NCBI GenBank assembly: GCA_031002005.1
Contig: CM061919.1
Location: forward strand, 36,855,088 to 36,919,087
Reading direction: 5' to 3'
DNA length: 64,000 nucleotides
From: Vandiemenella viatica
Taxonomy: Eukaryota; Arthropoda; Insecta; Orthoptera; Morabidae
Shown: positions 44,272 to 55,520 of the stretch, piece by piece
Layout of the letters: every line of letters begins with the position of its first letter
How positions within the stretch are numbered: the stretch's first letter is position 1
Translations under genes and position numbers: made by a program
The notes under the pieces: generated by a model
Told to the model about the DNA's origin: nothing
What the model saw: the letters and a program-made list of their open reading frames with translations, nothing else
Database searches by the model: none

Positions 44272-44455
44272 GCGGTCTCGCAAATGGATCTAACGATTTG
44301 GATGAAATTTCATATGTAGATAACGTTTTGCTATTCAAGTTTTTAACACAATTTTTAAAAAAAAAAAAAAAAAAAAGTTGCAATTTTTGTATTTGGTTTC
44401 TCGAAAACGGCTCTAACCTCATTACGTAGAAGGTTCAGGTACCAGTAAGCCTGAA
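44272..44455. repeat. dispersed repeat, copy 2
   Basis: Matches 43120-43330: ACGATTTGGATGAAATTTCA, an A run at 44357-44374, TTTCTCGAAAACGGCTCTAA and CAGGTACCAGTAAGCCT. Confidence 0.65.
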
Positions 44456-44635
44456 GTTTCTCTTTGGTTAACTGTGCACCTCAAAACGCCTAGGAAGTCT
44501 TCAAGCCTTTTACTTTAATCAAACTTTACTCGAAATCTTGGATATTAAATAGAAATCGAAAGATGCCGAGCGAAGATCGGTCACCCAGGTACTTTATTAT
44601 TAAGCAACAAATGTGCTTTATTACATACATTTTTT

Positions 44636-44884
44636 ATTTTTTTTGCTGTTATGAGTCTTTTGACTGGTTTGATGCAATCCTCCATCCCTTCCTATCCTGT
44701 GCTAACCTCTTCATCTCTACATACAACCCACGTCCTCAATTGTCTGCTTCATATATTCTAAACTGTCTTCCCCTACAGTTCTTACCTTCGACTGTTCCCT
44801 CCACCTGCAAATTAACTAATCCAGCATGTCTCAAAATATAACCTACCAGCCTGTCTCTTCTTTCCGTAAGCGTCATGCAAGGGC
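44636..44884 (+). repeat. SINE-like or short dispersed repeat
   Basis: After a T run: TGCTGTTATGAGTCTTTTGA, TGGTTTGATGCAATCCTCC, CCTGTGCTAACCTCTTCATC, AACTGTCTTCCCCTACAGTT and AACCTACCAGCCTGTCTCTTC. This wording is familiar to me as a common dispersed repeat of orthopteroid-type insect genomes; that is recall, not a search. It ends where LINE-2 begins. Confidence 0.45.
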
Positions 44885-44889
44885 AACCC

Positions 44890-45608
44890 CACCTGTGGTA
44901 GATACAGCAAGGGGGCACACGAGCCGGGTGTCAGCTGCACACTCCCACAGGTGTGCGTCAACTGCTCCGGGTCGCACCCTGCCAGGAGTAGGGAGTATCA
45001 AGTGTATCTTGAAGAGTGCAAGATACAGGAGTTGGAAGACCAAAGAGCGGATACCTTATGTAGAGGCAAAGAAGAAGGCGAAAGCACTCGTCGCTCCAAT
45101 TTTTGGAACAAGCTTTGCCAAGATGGTCTCAACTTCCGTCAGGAAAGAAAGTGTTGCTACGCAGACATCCTTTGCAGACATGGGCACAAACACTATGTGC
45201 TCATGTCAGTGCAAGAGTGGTGCAAAATCCACGAAGGTCATAACACCCAAGACTGCGGAAGTCGCTAGCAACACATCTGCAACCTCGACCAGTCCAGCAG
45301 CAGTAACAAATATTCCACCAGCACCAACGGTAGCAGTCAACCTAAAAGCACCTCCTATTCCTCCACGCGCTGTTATAGCTGTAGCGATACCATCTGCTAC
45401 CAGCGCCAGTGGAGGTGACCAGAAGATCCGGGGTCGGAAGTTTAAACAGACAGACCTGACCCAGTTTATTAAGTCCCCATCTTCGTCTCCTCCCAGACTT
45501 CCCAGCAATAGGGAGGGGAAGAGGCAGCAGAACAAAAGGAATGGGGAGGAATTTGAGGAGTCCTCTTGGTCGGAGATATGTCTCCGCTCCCAGGCAGGAA
45601 GAAATTAA
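44890..45608 (+). pseudogene. LINE-2 ORF1, C-terminal part
   Basis: The knuckle-type CVNCSGSHPARSRE is encoded near 44951-44995, but the longest open frame (44826-45608) is shifted there; joining frames near 44990-45050 gives the gag tail RIPYVEAKKKAKALVAPIFG then a Pro/Ala/Ser-rich stretch. It would bind element RNA. The N-terminal half is missing. Confidence 0.65.
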
Positions 45609-45689
45609 GATTCTGGTGGACAAGTCTGGTCCCATTCCTCAGCAGGAAGTGACCGATGACCCACCTGAACCGGGGCGGGTGAGGTTAAA

Positions 45690-48600
45690 TAGGTAAGGAT
45701 GGCTCCCATACTTCAGTGAAACATCAAAGGTTTTACAGCTCACAAAGAGGAATTACTCCTCTTAGCACGGTCTGATCCTTTGTGTCTCTGCCTCCAAGAG
45801 ACACATTTCAGACCAACACACCAACCTGTACTAAGAGGATATGATGTTTACCGTAAGGACGATACCGAGGGTGATTGAGCGAAGGGGGGAGTGGCTGTGT
45901 TTGTCCAAAACACTGTCCACTCCGAACCTCTTGCTCTCACCTCTGATTTACAAGCAGTGGCAGTGAGGATACATGGTCCCATTAAACTGACCATATGCTC
46001 CATTTATCTACCACCAAATGCACCCGTCAATTATGACGATCTACTCGATATCTTGGGGCAGCTCCCACGGCCATTCCTCCTCCTAGCAGACTTCAACACA
46101 CATAGTTCGTTGTGGGGTTCGAACGCCAATTGCCCCAGAGGCTGAGCGGTTGGTAGATTAATGGAGCAGGTTAACGTTTATATCCTCAATACAGGACAAA
46201 TGACCCACTTCACCACTGCGTCTGGATCGTCCTCTGCCATTGACCTTTCTTTGTGTTCTCCTTCAATTGTGGCCTCCATGCATTGGGAGGTGGATCGTGA
46301 CCTTCATGGAAGGGTCCACTTTCATATTTGGATGCACGTTGATTGTGAACGTGGAGGAGGTAATAACCGATGCAAATGGAATATCAATGGTGCAGATTGG
46401 CAGCTCTTTTGCCGCTCTGTACTTCTGCAACCGCACCATACTGTACAGGAGAAGGTGAATCACCTAACTGATGTGATTCACCATGCAGCTGACATTTCCA
46501 TGCCGAAAAGCTCCGGAACACTGTGAAGGACACCCATCCCCTGGTGGAATGACGAATGTCGTTCCGCTATTCAGCTTCGTAGACGGGCATTGCGTCGTAC
46601 CAAACAGCTTACAACCTGGCAATGTTCCATATAGCCAGAGCTAAGGCATGTCGTGTTGTTAAGGAGAGCAAGAAAAGGCCATGGCAGAACTTTGTGAACA
46701 CTATAAATCATTCCACACCTTCGTCGAAAGTATGGGAATCTATCTGCCGAATATCTGGAAGGTACTGCCGCCCATCAGTATCTGGTTTACTGGATCACGG
46801 ATGTGTAATTACAGACGAGCGAAGCATAGCGCAGCTGATGGCGGAGAACTTCGCCACTATAACTTCGTCCTCCAATTTTGACCCTCGGTTCTAGCAACGT
46901 AGGATTGCTGCTGAGAGGCGTGTGCTGTGCTTTGACTCATCGAATACAGAGGCCTACAACTGCCCATTTACATCTTGGGAGCTGGAGTCAGCGTTAAACA
47001 GTGCCAATGACACTGCTCCAGGGCCCGATTTGATCCAGTACCAGATGCTGAGGCATCTTAGTAAACATGCTAAAGAGTTCCTTCTAGATATTTTTGACAA
47101 TATCTGGACTGGAGGACACTTCCCCGACTCGTGGAAAGAAGCAACTTTGATCCCTGGAAAGGATAATTTGCTTTCAGGTAGTTATCGTTGTATTGCCCTG
47201 ACAAGCTGCGTGGGGAAGACACTGGAGAGGATGGTGAATTGCCGCCTCGTCTGGTGTCTAGAATCCCAAAACCTTCTGAGCCGCTATCAGTGCGGATTCA
47301 GGAAGTTCCGTTCCACCTTGGACAACCTGATCCTACTGGAGGCGGCAATACAGGATGCCTCCATCCGCAGCCAACACCTTGTTGGTATTTTTTTCGATAT
47401 CGAAAAGGCCTACGATACTACCTGGTGGCATGTTATTTTAAAGCAATTACATGAATGGGGTTTTAGGGGTAACCTGCCCCGGTTTTTTAAATCATTTTTA
47501 TCTGGTTAATGCTTCAGGTACCAAGTCGGTGGTGAAGTGTCTGATCTTTTTATCCAGGAAAACGGTGTTCCTCAAAGGTCAGTTTTAAGTGTGACCCTAT
47601 TTGCCATTGCTATTAATAGCATTTCAGCTGTAATAAGGAGTCCCGTTGGGTAATCCTTGTATGTAATCCTTTATTGCATCGTCCAGCCTGAGAAGCGCTG
47701 AGCGGCAGTTGCAACTTGCCTTGAACAGGCTGGACGAATGGTCAGTGCACACCAGTTTTTGTTTTTCCGCTGAGAAAACCCGGTGTGTACTTTTTACTCA
47801 TAGCAGAGCCTCACCTTACCTTGAGGAACACAGTTTTACATTTTACTGATACTGTTCATTTTCTGGGCCTCCTTTTTGACACAAGGCTCAGCTGCCTGCC
47901 TCATCTTAAAGATGTAAAAGCAAGGGCCTAGAAATCTCTGAATTTTTTAAAATGTCTCTGTGGCAGGTTGTGTGGTACACAACCTCACATTTTGTGATTT
48001 TGACATTATTAAAGCTATTTTTTATTTAATAATTGTAATTGTATATAAGTTACTAACTCTGAATTTTAAGTTCCAAGGTCAAAGCATGTCAAGATGGATA
48101 AATGAGATCTCTGGAAAATAAATAACAGTCTAGAGAGTTGAAGAAAAGATTTGGAAGGAAGAGGACGTGTTAGTTGTGGAAAGAATATAATTTAAGAGAA
48201 AAGATAAAACAGAATGGCTAGATGGAAGCCACGAAGGATCCTGGCGGGATTAATAACAAAAAAATAATAGCCTGAGGGCAAGGAAATTAGGGCTTAATAA
48301 AGATAATGTAATATGACTTTGGGAAAGATAATTGTCTGTTAAATGGAAAATATAGAAGTTGTGAGATAAGTAGAAAGTGTTTTATTTGAGATTGAAATAT
48401 AGTTATAGACAAAGGAGTTGATTTTAAGTTTGTATGATAAGAATTTGATTAATAATAATTTGATTTACAGCGTATCGGAATAAAACCAGCAACGGACAAA
48501 GAGGGATCAAGGAAATCCTTATGTACTGGTCTGGTGCAGGAAATATAAGTAAAAGTATTAATTAAAAAGTATGATAAAGTAACACTCACATGTGTTCTTT

Positions 48601-49811
48601 ACGAAATAAAAGGTAACGATTAAGGGTACGTGACAAGGTCATGGAGCGCCGACCGCTCGTGCCTGCTACAGTTTTATAGACCCTTTGTACGGTCACGTCC
48701 CGAGTATGGTTGCATTGTATACGGGTCGGCATGGGACATTTATTTTAGGATACTAGATAGTGTCCACCATGCAGGAATCCGGCTCGCCACGGGTCCCTAT
48801 CGCACTAGCCCGATACCGAGCATTTGTGCAGAGTCTGGCTAGCCGCCGCTTTCCATCCAGCTGCATCTCCTCATGGTGTGACACTATGTACATATCAGCA
48901 CAACGCTTGGTAGCCCCCTGCATGACTTAGTGATGCGACCAAACTTTGAGCGGCTGAACGCTAATCACTGCAGAGCGACCAAACCGTTCACCCACCGTAC
49001 AAGGGCTATTTTAGAAGAATATGGTTATGAGCTGCCCACTTTTTGTCACCAGGGATGGAGTAAATCTCCTCCCTGGCTTTTAAAGAGGCCCAGAACGATT
49101 TTAGACCTGTCTCGGTACAACAAACTGTGTACTGTAGACAGGGTATTTCTGAGTGTTTTTATGGATGTTTTGAACCAGCATTGCGATTTTACCCCGGTAT
49201 TTACGGATGGGTCTAAGCAGGCTACCGGAGTAGGTTGCTCCATAGTGTTCACTCGAGCGACTTACAAATACAAGCTGGATAGCAGGTGCAGCATTTACAC
49301 TGCGGAGTGCTATGCCCTGCTTAAGTCGCTCCAGCATATGAAGGCACGCCGTGACATGAAGTACATCAAATGCTGCGATTCCCTCATTTGTATTCAGGCG
49401 TTAACGACTATGTACTCAGCAGACCGTCTAGTCCAGGACATCCAGGATTCCCTCCTTTCCCTCCAGTCCTGTGGGAAGGATGTTTTATTCTGCTGGGTAC
49501 CCGACCATGTGGGAATCAGGGGGAATGAGGCCGCGGATGAAGCTGCCAAGTTAGCCTGCGACAAGGTCGGAATAGACTTTACTCCGGTCCCAAAGTCAGA
49601 CCTTGCCTCGGCGGCGAAGAGAATTGTTTGTGAGGTTTGGGAGAGGCAGTGGCTGAAAGTAGAGCATAATAAGCTCCGGCTGGTCAAACTGACCGTTCAG
49701 CCATGGAGCAGCTCCTTTCAGCGGGCGAGGAGGGATGAGATTCTCCTTACTCGCCTCCGTATAGGGCACTGTCCTCTCACGCACAGTGATGGTGCGCCAC
49801 ATTTTAATTGA
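45690..49811 (+). pseudogene. LINE-2 ORF2: endonuclease, reverse transcriptase, RNase H
   Basis: Endonuclease (45705-46530): LCLCLQETHF (catalytic Glu), KGGVAVFV after an in-frame stop at about 45878, LTICSIYLPPNAPV, LLLADFNTHSSLWG, and SSSAIDLSLCSP. Reverse transcriptase: NSANDTAPGPDLIQYQML, SYRCIALTSCVGKTLER, CGFRKFRSTLDNL, IFFDIEKAYDTTW (motif A); motif C is destroyed after NGVPQRSVLS near 47650. The solo LTR interrupts the thumb, which resumes at 48636 (RSWSADRSCLLQFYRPFVRS). RNase H (48930-49811): VFTDGSKQATGVGC, YTAECYALL, KCCDSLICIQ, WVPDHVGIRGNEAADEAA, all four acidic motifs present. Confidence 0.85.
47965..48639. mobile_element. solo LTR with 4-bp duplication inside LINE-2
   Basis: The LTR 47969-48635 (667 bp) begins TGTGTGGTACACAACC and ends GTACGTGACA (TGT...ACA). 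AGGT flanks it at 47965-47968 and 48636-48639. Excision with one AGGT restores the LINE codons LCGRSWSADR. It has no internal genes and was left by recombination between the two LTRs of a former retroelement. It differs from the LTRs of Gypsy A and B. Confidence 0.85.
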
Positions 49812-50290
49812 TTGCATTTTATTTTTTGACTTACGGCAGACATTGGCCTAGCCAACGATCTGTCCCTTATTTTAGGTAATAATGCTAGCAATTGGCTAAA
49901 ATTTTAAAATTCTGTGTACTGGGCAGTCGTATCCCAAAATTTTGGGGAATACCAGTCTAATCTTTTATGATGGATGAGTGGCCGTTTTACAGCCACTCAT
50001 CCATGTACATTGTTTTTGTTTCGTTCTGTTTCGTTTTTATTCGTTTTGCTATTAGTTTTAAACTTTTATGTCTGGTTGGCCTCTTTACAGCCAACCAGCC
50101 ATGGGCTGTAATGTTCCTATTTTAATGGCCCCTTTATAGCCAACATTTTAGCATTTTACTTGGACTTGCCGTCTGTGTGGCCGACCCCTCTACAGTCGGC
50201 CATACAGACGGAAATATGTAGATTTTAAGCCTCATTTCTAAGCCGGTCTTTGGTAGGGCGCTAGTGACCCTGCCGACGACGCGCCCTCGA

Positions 50291-50320
50291 ACCACAACAA
50301 CAACAACAACAACAACAACT
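50291..50320. repeat. (CAA)n tail of LINE-2
   Basis: About nine CAA units after GCGCCCTCGAAC. On the opposite strand it reads as a run of valine codons fused to the Tc1 fragment, an artefact. Confidence 0.85.
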
Positions 50321-50322
50321 CT

Positions 50323-50622
50323 GCCAGCATTAAAGTCTGATGTTAGTTCTGCCACAGTTCGCCACCTGTCCTGTTTTGCCAGTCTGCCCAGCCTTGAACA
50401 TCCGACATCTGGAATGAGGGTTGGGCGGCTACCGTCTAAACCCTTGATGTTTGGATTTGGTTTCACCTTTGTTTCACCTTGGTTTCGCCAGTTTTTGAAG
50501 ACACTCGCCACAGTACTCGAACACCTGAAAAATCGTGTAATTTCCGAAATGCTTGTGCCGAGCCTCTGGGTCATCACAATCTGACCTTGGTCAAACTCTG
50601 ATAGATCATGCACCTTCCCCAT
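50323..50622 (-). pseudogene. Tc1/mariner transposase N-terminal fragment
   Basis: From Met 50622 on the minus strand: MGKVHDLSEFDQGQIVMTQR, a helix-turn-helix (LGTSISEITRFFRCSSTVAS), VFKNWRNQGET, then GSRPTLIPDVGCSRLGRLAK and TVAELTSDFNAG. This is the paired-like DNA-binding half of a Tc1-type transposase, about 100 of 340 residues. The DDE half is absent: the LINE-2 tail begins exactly after NAG, so LINE-2 probably inserted into this element. Confidence 0.75.
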
Positions 50623-50689
50623 TCTAAATATGGATAACATGCGCACTGATACTACATGCACCATGTGCGTGTCCGTCTAGCAGTCATCT

Positions 50690-52290
50690 AGATCTACATA
50701 TATACTCTGCAATTCACAAAATTGTGGGTGGCAGAGGGTGCTCAGCACCAAAGCTAATCTCTTTGTTGTGCATTCCAATCCCTAAGGGTACGAGGGGAAA
50801 AAAGAATTTGTATAAGAATCAGTGCGGCACCTTATTTCTCTAATTTTATCTTTTCTGTCATTCCGATTCAAATATGTTGGTGGATGAAGTATTTCACTAC
50901 ACTCGTAAGTGAAAGTGGCAGTACACATGTTTACCAATAAGTTTTTACGAAACTTGTGTCGTTTATCTACCAGAGACTCCGAGCCTAGTCTACTAATCAG
51001 TTCTGTGATTCTTTCATAAGGACTGTAGCAAGCGGTCACGAATTGAGCGTCTCTTCTCTGTACATTCTCTATACTGTCAGTCAGCCCCTTACGAAATGGA
51101 TCCCAGATGGCACAACAGTAGTCAAAATGTGAACCCACAAGAGATTTGTACGCTATCTCCTTTGTTTGTTCATTACAATTTTTCAAGATTCGACCAAGGA
51201 ATCACAGCCTAGAATTAGCTCTACCTACTAACGAGTTAATATGTAAGTCCCATTTCCTGTTCCTTTGTACTGTTACTCCCAAATATTTCGTAGAATCGAC
51301 CATATCAATAACTGATATTTCTGAAAAATCAGATTCTTTTTGTTAGTTATGCTCATTGTCTTACATTTTTTACAGTTTAGTGTGAGTTGCCACTCAGCGC
51401 ACTATGCCAAAATAACTTCCAGATCACGCTGAATTTCTAAGTAATCAGCCAAATTCCTTATTTCCCTATAAATAACCGCATCATCAGCAAACAATCTAAA
51501 AATGCTTTTCACTTTCTCTCTGAGGTCATTTATAAAAATTAAGAAAAGAAGTGGTCCTATTACACTTCCTTAAGGTACACCCGATGAAACATCTAGATTA
51601 GAAGAACTTTCTCCTTGAACGTACTGCAACTGACCAGTTAGAAAATCCTTTATCCATTCACATAGCTGATGCGATATACCGTACGCTCGAAGTTTCACTA
51701 AAAGGCGGTTGTGTGGCACAGAGTCAAATGCTTTCTGAAAATCTAAAAAAAATTGCATCTACTTGTGAATCTGCATCAGTAACTTTCATTATGTCATGTG
51801 TGAATTGGGTCAGCTGTGTTTGACATGATGTTTTCTTCCAAATTCCGTGTTGATTTGTTGTAAGCAAGTTATTTTCATCTAGAAAATTGATAATGTTCGA
51901 GCATATAATATATTCCTTCCAGAATACAAAAAAGATGTTATAGATATGGGACGGTAGTTTCCAGGATCACTTCAACACCTTTCTTGAAAATCGGAGTTAC
52001 TTGCCCGACTTTCCAGTCTGAAGTTACTTTTCGGTCTTGTAAGGATTTACTGAATTTATCAGACAGAAATGGCCCGATTTCTGCCGCATACTCTGATAAT
52101 ACTCTTACTGGAATTCTATCCGGGCCCGGTGCTTTCCCCCACTTCAGGATCTCTAATCGCTTTATAATACCTGAAGTATCTATTCGTATTGATTCCATCA
52201 CCAACTCAACATGGCATGGGAAAAAGGAATACTATCCTTATTTTCATCAGTAAATGAATTTTTGAATACAATATTTAGTACGTTCACTTT
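50690..52290 (-). pseudogene. CR1-like LINE, copy 1 (minus)
   Basis: Reverse transcriptase read on the minus strand: KNSFTDENKDSIPF near 52240, LEILKWGKAPGPDRIPVRVL, FLSDKFSKSLQDRK, then [20 protein letters not shown] (motif A), YGISHQLCEWIKDFLTGQ, and the C-terminus SHFDYCCAIWDPFRKGLTD, NVQRRDAQFVTACYS, RNDRKDKIREIRCRTDS, NSFFPS. The 3' end is near 50690 with ATATATGTAGATCTAGATGA, a short ATGTAG-type tail. 5'-truncated; frameshifts near 51560, 51770 and 51190. Confidence 0.8.
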
Positions 52291-52385
52291 ATTGTGGCTT
52301 TAATTAACCTCAGAACCTCCATGAATTAGTGCTGAAATATGGCTGTTGGTACAATTGACTTTTTGTACATACGATAAAATATCCA

Positions 52386-54640
52386 GTGAGATTATTCTTG
52401 AACTTTTCACAGATCTTAATCTTGAGCAGCACGTCACAGAAACCAACGCGATGCCACAATGATAACGAAAACATTTTAGATGTTCTCGTTACAAATAGGC
52501 CTGAATTATTCACGGACATTTCTACCACCACGGGAATTAGTGATCATAAAGCTGTAATTGCTACATTAAAATTAACAGCCACGTGCAAAAAGAAAAAAGA
52601 ATGGGTCATTTACAGTTTCAAAAAGGCCCCTAAGGAGAGTTTAAGAACGTTTTTGAGTGATAATTACATTACCTTTATAGAAGGAAGAGGCTCGGTTGAA
52701 GAGATGTGGCTTCGATTCATGAATATAGTCAGGGAAGGTATGGACTTACATGTACCGAAAAGGACAATCCGGGATGGGAATGATCCCCCATGGTATACAC
52801 GTGAAGTTAAAAGGTTACTTAAAAAGCAAAGGAAGATACATGCACAATCAAGAAGGACGATGTATAGGAGTGATTTAGAAAAGTTAACTGTTACAAGAGG
52901 ACATGTCAAGAATGTGATGTGCGAGGCCTTTAAGGATTTTTGTTGCAAATCACTTTCCAAGAGCTCATCGAAAATCCAAAGAAATTTTGGTCGTATGTAA
53001 AGAAAGTAAGTGTTTGTGACAACAATATGCCAGTTCTACTACAAGACGGTCGGGAAGTTGATGACAGCCGCGACAAGGCTACTGTATTTAATACTGAATG
53101 TAAAAATTCTTTCACTGATGAAAACATGGAAAATATTCCCGTTTTTTCACGGCGTGTAGAATTTGAGATGGATCCAGTACAAATTGATAGTGTAGGTATC
53201 ATAAAGCAATTAAAGCTGCTGAAGTGGGGGATAGCGCCGAGTCCCGATGGTATAACAGTAAGAGTATTTTCGGAATATGCGGAAGAAATAGAACCATTTC
53301 TGTCAGATATATTTCGTAAATATTTAGAAGAAAGAAAAGTACCATATGACTAGAAAATAGCGCAGGTGATTCCCGTTTCCAAGAAAGGAGATCGGAGAAA
53401 TGCTAGGAATTATTGACCCATATCTCTAACATCTGTTTGCAGTAGAATTCTGGAGCTTATCATATTCTCTAACGTTATGAAGTTTCTAGATGAAAACGAG
53501 TTGCTTACAGCAAACCAACACGGATTTCGGCAGAACCGTTCATTGAAACGCAACTGGCTCTATTTTCGCATGACGTAATGAAAGTTATCGATGCAGGATC
53601 ACAAGTTGATGCTGTTTTCTTGGATTTTCAGAAAGCTTTTGACTCTGTACCACAAACCGACTTTTAGCGAAGATTCGAGCGTATGGTATATCTGATCAGA
53701 TTTGCGAATGGATACGCGATTTTCTAACAGGTCGGTCACAGTATGTTGTTGTTGATGGGGAAGCCTCTTCTAAGCTAGATGTTACTTTGGGCGTTCCTCA
53801 AGGAAGTGTAATAGGACCACTCCTTTTCTTAATTTTTATAAATGATCTCGGTGAAAACGTTAACTGCAGGATTTTTTGCTGATGATGCACTTATTTATAG
53901 GGAAGTGAGGTGCTCTGACGATTGCTTAGAAATTCAGCGCAATCTGGATGTCATTTCGGAATGGTGCCGTAAATGGCAGCTTACACTTAACTGCAAAAAG
54001 TGCAAGGCAATGCAAATAAGTAATAAAAAGACCCCGTTTGCTCGCGAGTGCAAAGTTAACAATTCAGTTGTTGACACTGTGGATTCCTTGAAGTATCTAG
54101 GCATAACACTACAGAGCAACATGAAATGGGACTTGCACATAACTTCCGTCGAAGGCAAAGCTAATTCTAAACTACGATTTGTAGGTCGTATTTTGAGAAG
54201 TTGTAATGCTCATACAAAGGAAATAGCATACAAAACACTGGTGCGTCCGCATTTGGAATACTGTTGAGGAATTTGGGACCCGTATCACAAGGGATTGATT
54301 GACATGTTAGAGAAAGTACAGAGGAGAGCCGTTCAATTCGTGACTGCTAGTTACAGTCCTTAAGTAAGTGTCACAGAGCTGATACGCGGGTTGGGCTGGG
54401 ATTGTTTGGTGGACAGACGACGTCGTTTTCATTTGAATTTGTTGGAGAATATGCGAAAATCTTTAAGTTACAAGTGCAATGAAATACTTCTTCCGCCAAC
54501 CTATTTAGATCGCAATGACAGGAGGGATAAGATTCGAGAAATAAGATGCTGTACTGATACCTTTATGTATTCCTTCTTTCCTCGTTTTGTTCGGGATTGG
54601 AATGCACTGAATTAGGATTGGTGCTTAGTACCAGATGTAG
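52386..54640 (+). pseudogene. CR1-like LINE, copy 2 (plus)
   Basis: Begins in the endonuclease C-terminus (ENILDVLVTNRPELFTDIST, GISDHKAVIATL), then the linker (DPPWYTREVKRLLKKQRKI), RNFGRM/NPKKFWSYVKKV by frameshift, [30 protein letters not shown] (motif A, near 53610), [33 protein letters not shown] (catalytic FADD near 53875), KYLGITLQSNMKWDLHI and the C-terminus RNDRRDKIREIRCCTDT, SFFPRFVRDWN. Same family as copies 1 and 3. Several frameshifts and stops. Confidence 0.85.
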
Positions 54641-55437
54641 ACGACCAAAATTTCTTTGGGTTTTCTGTGAGACTCTTAGAGAGATAGTTGGAATGAAAAT
54701 CATTGAAAGTATCACGCATCACATTCTTAACACGTCGTCTTAACTCGGCTAATGTTTCTAAATCACTGCGACACCCCTTCCTTCTTGAGCGTGCGTGTAT
54801 CCTCCTTTGTTTTTTGAGTAATCTTTTGATTTCACATGTGTACCACAGTGGATCAATCTCCCCCTGTATTGTCTGCTTTGGTATATGTATTTCCAAACCG
54901 TCCCTGACTACACGTATAAATCGATTTCACATCTCTTCAGTGGTGTCCTCTGTTAACTTGAAGTTATGGTAATTATTCCTCAGGTAGATTCTAAAACACT
55001 CATTTGAGGCCTTACTGAATCTGTTTACAATCCGTCCTTTCCCCCTTTAGTCATCAATTTCATAGTCACAATTACCGCTTTGTGTTTGTTTATTCCTGTG
55101 GTCGGTGAATAATTCTGGCCTGTTGGTAACCAGCAAATCTAAAATGTTTTCGCTACTGTTATGACACCACATATGTAGATTAACTAGCTGCTCGAGATGA
55201 TTATCTGAGAACAAATCGAGAATTACTTCAGAATCTGCCTTATCCCTTCTACCAGTAATGTGAACGTAATTACGCCAGTCAATATAAGGCAGATTGAAGT
55301 CGCGTTCCAGAATCATTGCATGATCATGAAAATGGCTAGATATACTATTTACATTATTTCTTTACTACTCGGCGATAGCTATATCAGAATCGGATGGACG
55401 GTAGAAGGCCCTGTGACAAGTTTTGACCCAGCAACAT
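54641..55437 (-). pseudogene. CR1-like LINE, copy 3 (minus), endonuclease and linker
   Basis: On the minus strand: AFYRPSDSDIAIAE near 55400, MILERDFNLPYIDWRNYVHI (endonuclease, usual GGDFNLP is ERDFNLP here), SEVILDLFSDNHLEQLVNLH, SENILDLLVTNRPELFTD, then IDPLWYTCEIKRLLKKQRRI and SLTENPKKFWSSTS. It stops before the reverse transcriptase core, at the junction with copy 2. It overlaps in content with the start of copy 2, so it is a separate copy. Confidence 0.8.
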
Positions 55438-55520
55438 TTAATTTAATTTAATTTAATTGCAATGGAGCACAGGCTCCGGTGGCAATTTCCCTACACACCC
55501 ATCTTACCCCTATCCTGCAC
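55438..55520 (-). repeat. 3' tail of LINE-4 with (TTTAA)n
   Basis: TTTAATTTAATTTAATTTAA then TTGCAATGGAGCACAGGCTC, the reverse complement of the tail at 16232-16312. Confidence 0.75.

Larger units (their letters stand above)
44885..50320 (+). mobile_element. LINE-2, RNase H-bearing non-LTR retrotransposon, 5'-truncated
   Basis: In order: the end of a gag-like ORF1 with a zinc knuckle, APE endonuclease, reverse transcriptase, RNase H, and a 3' region ending GCGCCCTCGAACCACAACAA(CAA)n at 50291-50320. The (CAA)n tail in place of poly-A is a family trait. It contains a solo LTR (47969-48635). Multiple frameshifts. It is distinct from the LINE at 4.4-9.7 kb. Confidence 0.8.

Noticed and set aside
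50134..50664. 176-codon frame with a valine run
   Set aside because: It is a Tc1 transposase fragment reading into the (CAA)n tail of LINE-2; not one gene.
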